This document shows, piece after piece, positions 34,601-40,246 of a stretch of 40,246 nt of DNA. The notes under the pieces were generated by a model that was given only the letters and a program-made list of their open reading frames with translations, made no database searches and was not told the DNA's origin. Source of the stretch: DSWT01 sp049975385 (GTDB taxonomy: Bacteria; Chloroflexota; Anaerolineae; B4-G1; SLSP01); assembly GCA_049975385.1 (NCBI GenBank), contig JBNGDO010000030.1, positions 1-40,246 on the forward strand, written 5' to 3'. The stretch's first letter is position 1; each line of letters starts with the position of its first letter. The translations under genes were made by a program, and so were the position numbers.

Positions 34601-36520
34601 CCGTTCTATATGGAGGAAGTCGCCAAAGTTTTAGAGGACGACGGTCTGATCCCGCCGTCCGGCAGCAGTGCCGATCCGATGTGGCACGAGCAGGCACTCA
34701 AAGAGGTGCGACTCCCACAGAGTGCGCGCGAGACCGTATGGCGACGCATCGAGCAGTTGAGTGTCGAAACGCGTGGGATCCTGCGACAGGCAGCAGTCTT
34801 GGGCCAGATGTTCCGCTTCGAAGACCTGCGAAGGATGAGTGGTCTGTCGGAGTGGCAACTCTTGGAACGGCTGGATGAAGCCTTCGAGCGCCAGCTCATC
34901 GAAGAAATCCCCGCCAGTACTCAGGGCCGCGGACCGCGACTGCGTTTCCGCCAGACAGAGATCCAGGATGTTATCTATGCCGATCTCGGTCCGTTGCGGC
35001 GACGACTTCTGCATCGTAAAGCCGGCGAGGCGTTGGAACATCGCGCCGCTGGGGAAACCGATGCCTTCGCCGAGGAACTCGCCTATCACTTCGGTGAGGC
35101 CAACGAAATCGACAAGACGATTACCTACAGCCTCCAGGCCGCACGACAAGCTCACCTGACGTATGCTAACGCAACCGCGCTGCAATGGTACGCAAGGGCA
35201 TTGGAGATGCTCCACAAAGTCGAGCCAGAGAATGTGTCACATTACCAAAAATCTCTGCTGCTCGCGCACCAATCGTCGGGTATCGTACTGACTCTGACCG
35301 GACAATATGACGAAGCGCTGGCGCATTTTGCCGTTGCGCAAGCCCTGCTCGAAAGTCAACCTCCATCGGACGCACAGCGCCGGCAGATGGCCGAACTGTG
35401 CTACGAGATCGCCAACGTCTACGAGCTGCGCGACGACTACGATACTGTCTTTGCCTGGCTGCAGCGAGGTTTGGAGACAGTTGCGGAATTGGCGCCAACC
35501 GTCGAAGCGGCGCGCATCTACCTCCTGGGTGCCAGAGTCTACTGGCGGCAGGGCAATAACACGCAAGCACTCGCATGGTGCCAAAAAAGCCTGGACATTG
35601 CCACACGCATCGACAACGTTGATGGATTACAAGCCTACGGCGCGGCGCTCTACACTCAAGCTGGTATCGATATACGCCTCGGTAACCTCGATAATGCCAT
35701 TCAGTTCTGCCAGGAGAGCATCCGCGCCTACCAGGAAGTCGGGGATCTTACTGGCGAATCTAACGCCCACATCAATCTTGCCAGTGCCTACGTCCTGCGG
35801 GGGGATTGGGAGCAAGCCCATGCCGCCTACCAGCGTGGGTGGGCGATCAAACGCGAGATCGGCGACATTTACGGGCAGGCCATCAGCGGCAATAACCTGG
35901 CAAACCTCTATCTCAAGCGTGGCGAATGGCAGGAAGCGCGCGATATGTATATGCAGTCCCTCGCTGTCTGGCAAAATATCCGCGCCCCTCGCGGAGAGGC
36001 AGTGGCTCTCATCAACCTGGCCCAGGTTTACATCCACCAGGAGAATTGGACCCAGGCGCAGGAATACCTTCAGCAGAGCCAAACCCTCCTCGATGACATC
36101 GGCTCCAAAGAGTTTCTACCCGAGCTCGAGCGCCTCTGGGGCGAATACTACCTGAAAACTGACGACTTGGATCAAGCTATGCAATACGCCCAGCACGCGA
36201 TCACCCTGGCTCAAACGTACAGCGATCCTCTTGAGGAAGGCATCGCGCACCGTCTGTTGGGCCAGATTCACCTGGCCCAGGCCGCACCGCAATTGGCCGA
36301 AGAGGTACTACACACCAGTCTGGAGATGCTCGGTCATCTAAACAACGAGCATGAAATCGCCAGAACGAAACTCGTGCTAGCCCGACTGGCCCTGACCGGA
36401 AAACCAACATCCCCTGACAAGGTGCAAGCTTACCTGGATGAGGCCATCAAGACCTTCGAAAAACTAGACGCGCGTGCAGATCTCGCGCAAGCCCTGGCGC
36501 TCCAGCAGGATATGGAATAA
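31649..36520 (+). CDS. MBL-STAS-pseudokinase-STAND ATPase-TPR fusion protein
   Basis: 1623 residues, cytosolic by sequence. Domains in order: metallo-beta-lactamase fold (1-315) with GTTGGNTACIEV, SHTHWDH (His107, His109, Asp111, His112), Asp207 and His273; a STAS-like domain (about 318-428) with IDLSQVETFTTASLKSLVAF, where the usual DSSG site reads TTAS; a protein-kinase fold (about 442-730) with Lys473, Asp577, Lys579 and Asn582 but GIG at 594-596 instead of DFG, and Gln490 where the helix-C Glu is expected; an AAA/STAND ATPase with Walker A GEPGIGKT (772-779) and Walker B FLILEDLHWAD; then TPR repeats from about 1165. The kinase is probably inactive but may bind nucleotide. Ribosome site GAGGAGA. 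Confidence 0.92.
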   Translation: MKIRIWGTRGSIPAPLSSARIEEKICQAILAMPQINTQDPEEVRGYVSKLPPMVRGTTGGNTACIEVQAEGQLFVLDAGSGLYPLGLELMQGPFGQGKGTMHLFISHTHWDHIQGFPMFTPAFIPGNRIFIYGPHDLETAFKIQQRPLTWPVSLDYMSADIKFIHITPGEPLLIDKVRIETLKNAHPGDAYSYRFEDQHSVFVYASDAEYKKLEDDVVNPHVTFFRNADALVFDAMYTLQDAWVKEDWGHSSAMIGVDLAQAAGVKRLILFHHDPSYSDAKIEEIYATALAYRNQRGFTLETIVAYEGMTFDLTPPGAMDLQFTPNGETAIVTPTSIFDEHGIDALARQLTEMSDPHSPTSSIIDLSQVETFTTASLKSLVAFRQQWRGKPIILANPPQNVKHIIELGGCADFFTVYPSVDAALSAVHAREALNLPGQVIKNRYRIESKIGESLLGSVLKATDTEENRTVVLKILSPAFSAATIERFMQQTQQIVALDHPNIVEVFAWDREENYVLSVEAYVPHPTLQDFLSEREVGTDEARTPSGFSTSPAYLLEIALDVINALEYAHSHGVVLGDLKPQNIFLTPEGARLTGIGLGRLEEGRNLLDTPRLFLTADYLAPEQILGEALDARTDLYAFGVILYQLFTGHMPFEEPARSETSISAETDEQAVLQSHLRYSPRHPRDFNSPDGKLQISASLDHLILKLLDQNPNNRYASAQQVRRILSNLLSDIESSARPRTQLLVGREKQVQTLRACWEEAAAGHGQLAFITGEPGIGKTRLAQQVAAQSHPPVLLVGHCEDSEGQPAYRLFTEVLREYLNTVPPEFFNTEARQQLTNFASLIPEIHQMLPELHVAPPLDPKQEQLRLMTSLTQFIRRATQERPWFLILEDLHWADTSSLELLLYLGRHIPTMPIFVLGTYSDTEVERGHPLLETLRGLRSHPTYRHVPLERLTQDEVEMALTYLWSRTVPEALIEKIYAQTAGNPFYMEEVAKVLEDDGLIPPSGSSADPMWHEQALKEVRLPQSARETVWRRIEQLSVETRGILRQAAVLGQMFRFEDLRRMSGLSEWQLLERLDEAFERQLIEEIPASTQGRGPRLRFRQTEIQDVIYADLGPLRRRLLHRKAGEALEHRAAGETDAFAEELAYHFGEANEIDKTITYSLQAARQAHLTYANATALQWYARALEMLHKVEPENVSHYQKSLLLAHQSSGIVLTLTGQYDEALAHFAVAQALLESQPPSDAQRRQMAELCYEIANVYELRDDYDTVFAWLQRGLETVAELAPTVEAARIYLLGARVYWRQGNNTQALAWCQKSLDIATRIDNVDGLQAYGAALYTQAGIDIRLGNLDNAIQFCQESIRAYQEVGDLTGESNAHINLASAYVLRGDWEQAHAAYQRGWAIKREIGDIYGQAISGNNLANLYLKRGEWQEARDMYMQSLAVWQNIRAPRGEAVALINLAQVYIHQENWTQAQEYLQQSQTLLDDIGSKEFLPELERLWGEYYLKTDDLDQAMQYAQHAITLAQTYSDPLEEGIAHRLLGQIHLAQAAPQLAEEVLHTSLEMLGHLNNEHEIARTKLVLARLALTGKPTSPDKVQAYLDEAIKTFEKLDARADLAQALALQQDME

Positions 36521-36543
36521 GCTCAAAGACTTAGTTCACAAAT

Positions 36544-36632
36544 TGTCACCCCGAACGCAGTGAGGGGTCCCGTTTCCATAGCAACGAGATTCCTCACGCC
36601 CGCTGCACCGCAGCGGGCCGTTCGGAATGACA
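36544..36632. repeat. 89-bp element with imperfect terminal inverted repeats
   Basis: The ends TGTCACCCCGAAC (36544-36556) and GTTCGGAATGACA (36620-36632) are inverted copies matching at 11 of 13. Inside are GTGAGG / CCTCAC and a GC-rich hairpin at 36598-36617. This resembles a widespread class of short interspersed elements with TGTCATTCCGA-type ends. It carries no coding capacity. Confidence 0.7.
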
Positions 36633-36754
36633 GTTTGGGCCGGCTGCGTATCTCGTGTCAGGCTGCACCTTTACGAAATTTCGATCTACTGAGACTTTTG
36701 CAGTCTAGCCCATACCTGTACCCAAGTACAAGGAAAAATCTGTCCGTATGCCTG

Positions 36755-36783
36755 ATGACAAACCCGCGTGCTCTTGCTACAAT
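36755..36783 (+). promoter_or_regulatory. Promoter of the NarL-type histidine kinase gene
   Basis: ATGACA (36755-36760), 17-base spacer, TACAAT (36778-36783) with an extended -10 TGC directly before it. The kinase and the SPFH protein downstream are probably transcribed from here. Confidence 0.65.
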
Positions 36784-36856
36784 GAAAGCATCTTAAAAAC
36801 TCAAGCGTGCGCGTATGTTCCGCGCGCTACGGCTTGACAGAACAGGAGTGTCAACT

Positions 36857-38587
36857 ATGCGAAGTAGCCTGCGCCGCGATTCGCGCACCCCACGCTTGAA
36901 GGTGGGGCATATCTTAGCTTTCACGCAAGCCATCGTAACTGCCGGGAGCATCCTGCTTGCCGAGATACTCGGATTGGGACTGCTGTCCCTATTGCAAGGC
37001 GGAGATGAAAGCAGGCCAATCACTTGGGGTTTGCACATCGGCATCGTCGTCATCGCTTCAGCCATCATCGGGTTGTTATTGGGCGCGCTGCTTAGCCGGC
37101 CGTTCACGCGCCGCCTGCGCCGGATGCACGACATCAGCAAGGCCTGGCTTAGGGGCAATTTAGCATTGCGCATCCAAGACACCCATATCGATGACATGCG
37201 ACAATTTGCCGACCAACTCGACGCCTTGGCCGAACAACTCGAGGAAGACGAAGAAGACCTCGCCGTCCTGCGCGAGCGCAACGCCCGCCTAAGCGATCAG
37301 GTACATGCTCTAGCCGTTGTGGAAGAGCGCAACCGGCTGGCCCGCGAACTTCACGACAGCGTTAAACAGCACCTTTTCAGTCTGGCGATGACGGCCAGCG
37401 CCGTCCGCACACATTTTGAAGCGTTCGAGCGTGCACCGGAGAGTGTTTCACCTGCGGCCATTGCCGATCTGGGCGATATGGTGCACGAGATCGAAGCTGC
37501 CGCACAACATGCGCAACGCGAAACAACCCGCCTCATCGAAGACCTGCGGCCCGGTTCACTGCAAGAGCAAGGATTAGCCGCCGCGCTCAACGACTACACG
37601 TTGCTTTTTGGCGCGCAAGAGCATCTCCTCATCTACCTGGAAGTAGCGGGTGACGACAAACGCTTGCCTCCCACCGTGAGCGAGGCCCTCTATCGCGTCG
37701 TTCAGGAAGCCCTGCACAACGTGGCCCGGCACGCCAAAGCGACGCGCGTGGACGTCCATTTGCGCTGTACCAGCGACCGCGTTGCGCTGACCATCGAAGA
37801 CAACGGTATCGGCTTCGACACCACCCAGCACAGCCCCGGTTTGGGTCTGGTCAATATGCAAGAACGTATGCTCAACGTCGGTGGACGGCTGACACTGGAA
37901 AGTCAGGCTGGCGTCGGCACGACTGTTCTGGCTGAAGCGGAATTAGCTTACGCACCGGCAACACTGCCCGGCCCTATCGGCGCAGCTCTTGCGGCACACC
38001 AACCTGATCTGAGCCTCGAGAACTGGGCCTGGCTGGGCGCTAAACTGGTGATCCCAGTGGGCCAAACATGGCCCTGGCTGCCCGCCGACTTGCGCCACCT
38101 GCGCAGACCTTTGATCGAACCCGAGGCCACGCCGTTGACCTGTCACCGCGGACCGGGATTCCTGGGATTAGGACGTGCTTACAATATAACGTTCAACGAG
38201 CATCGCGAACCACTGGCACGGATTCATCGCAGTCTGTCGGGATACGAATGGGAGGATGCCAGTGCCTCGTGGGCACTGCGGCGTGTGCGCGGTGTGAGCG
38301 GTCGAATGGCTCTCACGCGCAATAAGCAACCGCTGGCCGCAATCCAGTATCAGGGGCGCCAGATGAACACCTGGAGTGAGATCATTTTCGATGGACGGGG
38401 GTATCGTCTAGCCTACACCAAAGGCGACACCGGGTGTGCTTTCACACTCACCGACGAAGCCGGGCAAGAATTGCTCTGCTTCAAAAACGATGGCGTTTAT
38501 CAGATCACGGTTTATCGCGCGCTGCCTCTTCCGTTGTTGCTGATGACCACAGCGCGCATACTCGATGAATTGGCAGTAGCCCTATAA
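36857..38587 (+). CDS. NarL-type histidine kinase with extra C-terminal beta-rich domain
   Basis: 576 residues from ATG 36857, which has AGGAG upstream; the ATG at 36815 has none. Two membrane helices (about 17-45 and 58-80) flank a very short external loop. HAMP (about 80-130) and a coiled coil lead to HisKA_3 with His166 in ARELHDSVKQHLFSLA, and HATPase_c with QEALHNVARHA, DNGIGFD and GLGLVNMQERM. The catalytic core ends near 365. The last 190 residues are a separate beta-rich domain (ITFNEHREPLARIHRSLSGY, SEIIFDGRGYRLAYTKG) resembling LURP-one/tubby-like barrels; that resemblance is weak and inferred. No response regulator is adjacent. Confidence 0.9.
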   Translation: MRSSLRRDSRTPRLKVGHILAFTQAIVTAGSILLAEILGLGLLSLLQGGDESRPITWGLHIGIVVIASAIIGLLLGALLSRPFTRRLRRMHDISKAWLRGNLALRIQDTHIDDMRQFADQLDALAEQLEEDEEDLAVLRERNARLSDQVHALAVVEERNRLARELHDSVKQHLFSLAMTASAVRTHFEAFERAPESVSPAAIADLGDMVHEIEAAAQHAQRETTRLIEDLRPGSLQEQGLAAALNDYTLLFGAQEHLLIYLEVAGDDKRLPPTVSEALYRVVQEALHNVARHAKATRVDVHLRCTSDRVALTIEDNGIGFDTTQHSPGLGLVNMQERMLNVGGRLTLESQAGVGTTVLAEAELAYAPATLPGPIGAALAAHQPDLSLENWAWLGAKLVIPVGQTWPWLPADLRHLRRPLIEPEATPLTCHRGPGFLGLGRAYNITFNEHREPLARIHRSLSGYEWEDASASWALRRVRGVSGRMALTRNKQPLAAIQYQGRQMNTWSEIIFDGRGYRLAYTKGDTGCAFTLTDEAGQELLCFKNDGVYQITVYRALPLPLLLMTTARILDELAVAL

Positions 38588-38624
38588 ATTTTTCCTGATT
38601 AATTTCACATTCGAAAGGAGCATC

Positions 38625-39479
38625 ATGAGAACTGTATACAGTCTTATCTACACGTTGAAGCCCTATGAACGCGGCATCAAGGAGACGCTTGGCAAATACG
38701 ACAACTTCGTTATGCCCGGCCTCGGCTTCCAAATCCCCTTCTTTCAGCTCGTCCGTGTCCGCGACATCCGTGAGCACACCATGGATATTCCACCGCAGCC
38801 GGTGATCACGAAAGACAACGTCGAAATCCGCGTGGATGGCGTGATGTGGGTGCGGCCCAAGTCCGACGAAGAGTCGATCAAGCGCACCTTCTACAACATC
38901 GACAATTGGAAGCGCGCTGTGATTCAACTGGCGATGACCAACCTGCGCCAGGAGTTTGGTGACCTGACGCTGGACGAGAGCCTGGTGGCCCGCGAAAAGA
39001 TCGCCACCAATCTCCAGCGTGTCCTTAACGACTTCGCGGCGGATTGGGGTCTGGTCATCAGCAAGGTGGAAATCATGCTCATCGACCCGCCGGAGGATAT
39101 CAAGCTCGCCATGCACAAGCAGAAGACCGCCGAACAGGAACGCCGTTCCATGCGCCTGCTGGCCACCGGTGAGTTCGAAGCCGCCGAGCAGCAAAAACTG
39201 GCGACGATCCAGCGCGCCGAGGGTGAGCGCGAGGCGACCATCCAAAGGGCAGAAGGTGAACGCGAAGCCTCCATCCGAGTAGCCGAAGGGCGCGCCCAAG
39301 CCATCCAGCTGGTCAACGAGGCCGCCGAGAAATACTTCCAGGGCAACGCCCAACTTCTGCGCAAGTTGGAGATGACCGAGAACTCCCTCAAGGACAACGC
39401 CAAGATCGTCGTCACCGAGCACGGCGTCAGCCCCACCCTGCTGCTGGGCAATCTCCCGGTCTCGGTATCGAAAGAGTAG
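38625..39479 (+). CDS. SPFH/band-7 (stomatin/prohibitin-like) protein without membrane anchor
   Basis: 284 residues, AAAGGAG six bases before the ATG. The SPFH domain spans about 8-170: LKPYERGIKETLGKYDNFVM, MDIPPQPVITKDNVEIRVDG, AMTNLRQEFGDLTLDESLVA. A charged coiled coil follows, with tandem IQRAEGEREAT copies at about 200-225. Family members scaffold membrane microdomains, usually through an N-terminal hydrophobic segment; none is visible here, so it would need lipidation, a hairpin or a partner. It lies 37 bases after the NarL-type kinase and may organise that kinase in the membrane. Confidence 0.92.
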   Translation: MRTVYSLIYTLKPYERGIKETLGKYDNFVMPGLGFQIPFFQLVRVRDIREHTMDIPPQPVITKDNVEIRVDGVMWVRPKSDEESIKRTFYNIDNWKRAVIQLAMTNLRQEFGDLTLDESLVAREKIATNLQRVLNDFAADWGLVISKVEIMLIDPPEDIKLAMHKQKTAEQERRSMRLLATGEFEAAEQQKLATIQRAEGEREATIQRAEGEREASIRVAEGRAQAIQLVNEAAEKYFQGNAQLLRKLEMTENSLKDNAKIVVTEHGVSPTLLLGNLPVSVSKE

Positions 39480-39501
39480 AATGGGGAATTGGTAATCAGG
39501 A

Positions 39502-39533
39502 ATTAGGGATTGGGAGGGTTCCCAATCCCTAAT
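39502..39533. repeat. Perfect hairpin of ATTAGGGATTGGGA words
   Basis: A 14-bp perfect stem with a four-base loop, inside a longer imperfect fold (about 39483-39546). It lies between the SPFH and MBL genes. There is no T-run. It belongs to the same general class of short word-repeat hairpins as the other intergenic ones here. Confidence 0.7.
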
Positions 39534-39566
39534 CACAAATCCCCAGTCCTATCCGGGAGAACAATC

Positions 39567-40246
39567 ATGCAAATCACAATGATCGGGCACAGTACGACTT
39601 TGATCGAAGCCGATAACGCCAAGATTCTCACCGACCCTTACTTCGGGACGAGGGGTAATCCGGCGTACAAGCGCGTTGCGCCGCCGGCTCGATCGCGCGA
39701 AGCGTGCGGCGATGTGGATCTGGTGCTCATCTCGCACAACCACTGGGATCACGTGGACCGCCACTTCCTACGCGTGTTGCCCGCAAGTACCCCGGTCGTC
39801 ACGCCGAAACGGGCGAAGTGGTTGACGCAACTCAGTGGGGCAAAGCATGTCGTGGGATTGTCAACTTGGGAAGGAAAACGCTTTGGACAGGTATCGATTA
39901 CCGCGGTTCCGGCATTGCATCCGGCGCTCGCGGGCGGATTCGTGATCCACGCCGAAGGCAAATGCATCTACTTTGCTTTTATGGCCAAAGTCACCCGCCA
40001 CTGCACCATCGACATCGCCCTGATGCCCGTCACCACGTTTCGCATCCCGATGACAATGGGTGAGAAAGCGGCCGTACGCGCGACCATCGACCTCGCCCCC
40101 AGAGTCATCATCCCTATCCACCTGGGTATCCAGCCACGGTCGCCGATACTCCGTACCAACCACACGCCCGAAGGCTTCGCGCGTCGCGTGAAGGGCGCCA
40201 AATTGGCGGCTAAGGTTGTGCTGTTGAAAGAAGGAGAAAGCTGGTC
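39567..40246 (+). CDS. UlaG-like MBL-fold metallo-hydrolase, partial
   Basis: Starts at ATG 39567 and stays open to the window edge (226 complete codons), so the C-terminus is missing. N-terminal MQITMIGHSTTLIEADNAKI and ISHNHWDHVD (HxHxDH) place it in the UlaG/RomA-like MBL group; a later HPALAGGFVIHAEGKC and IPIHLG fit the same fold. In relatives the strand after the second metal ligand reads YFAGDT; here it reads YFAFMA, so the metal-bridging Asp appears to be missing. Substrate unknown. The upstream ribosome site is weak (GGGAGA). Confidence 0.85.
   Translation, partial: MQITMIGHSTTLIEADNAKILTDPYFGTRGNPAYKRVAPPARSREACGDVDLVLISHNHWDHVDRHFLRVLPASTPVVTPKRAKWLTQLSGAKHVVGLSTWEGKRFGQVSITAVPALHPALAGGFVIHAEGKCIYFAFMAKVTRHCTIDIALMPVTTFRIPMTMGEKAAVRATIDLAPRVIIPIHLGIQPRSPILRTNHTPEGFARRVKGAKLAAKVVLLKEGESW

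Larger units (their letters stand above)
36521..36856. other. Intergenic region with an inverted-repeat element and a promoter
   Basis: About 335 bases between the giant ATPase gene and the second histidine kinase. It holds the element at 36544-36632 and the promoter at 36755-36783. A short stem TTGACA/TGTCAA encloses the AGGAG of the downstream gene (36834-36854) and could mask it. No terminator with a T-run was seen. Confidence 0.55.

Overview
The window is GC-rich bacterial DNA, most likely from an uncultured Chloroflexota (Anaerolineae-like) genome assembled from a metagenome. This is inferred from the mix of a LarA-like racemase, a Gfo/Idh oxidoreductase, long-form 6-phosphogluconate dehydrogenases, a repeat-rich secreted polysaccharide lyase, large multidomain signalling ATPases, DUF433/DUF5615 pairs and numerous short word repeats at gene ends. 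There is no rRNA gene to prove it. A 100-N scaffold gap lies at 10129-10228, and its two flanks share an identical 55-bp sequence. No rRNA, tRNA, CRISPR array, transposase or phage gene was seen.

Region 1 (1-6.1 kb, minus strand) is a carbohydrate/sugar-acid cluster. In transcription order it holds a LarA-like nickel-pincer racemase/epimerase, a Gfo/Idh/MocA oxidoreductase, a 6-phosphogluconate dehydrogenase with an acidic residue at the cofactor site (possibly NAD-preferring), a free-standing S23-type four-helix-bundle gene embedded in word repeats, a second 6-phosphogluconate dehydrogenase with an NADP-type motif, and the start codon of a further gene leaving the window at position 3. Region 2 (6.2-12.8 kb) holds a giant secreted family-9 pectate-lyase-like protein (three jelly-roll-like domains, eight Cys-bearing InlB-like repeats, C-terminal beta-helix). 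It is interrupted by one nonsense codon and the scaffold gap. A divergent LacI regulator with a clear promoter and palindromic operator faces it. Region 3 (12.8-16.3 kb, minus) is a two-gene unit, a thioredoxin/DsbD-like membrane protein whose stop codon overlaps the start of an ADP-ribosylglycohydrolase-family enzyme.

Region 4 (16.4-22.4 kb, plus) is a TetR-controlled MacAB-type export operon: TetR, lipoprotein membrane-fusion protein, double-length FtsX/MacB permease and ATPase. A zinc-ribbon/P-loop gene bounded by inverted repeats sits between permease and ATPase. It is followed by a GH35-like protein lacking the usual acid/base motif (22.5-25.0 kb) and a DUF433/DUF5615 toxin-antitoxin-like pair (25.1-25.7 kb). 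Region 5 (25.8-28.1 kb) has the overlapping cysE-cysK pair (minus) and, divergently, a LysW-like zinc-ribbon protein with an extremely acidic tail and a strong terminator.

Region 6 (28.3-40.2 kb, plus) is signalling. A membrane histidine kinase (sensor, HAMP, GAF, PAS, HisKA, HATPase) lies 20 bp upstream of a 1623-residue protein fusing a metallo-beta-lactamase fold, a STAS-like domain, a protein-kinase fold that has lost the DFG Asp, a STAND/AAA ATPase and a long TPR array. This pair is the best candidate for an undescribed system. Downstream are a NarL-type histidine kinase with an unusual C-terminal beta-rich domain, an SPFH/band-7 protein with no membrane anchor, and the start of an UlaG-like MBL protein that runs off the window. 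No response regulator is encoded anywhere in the window.
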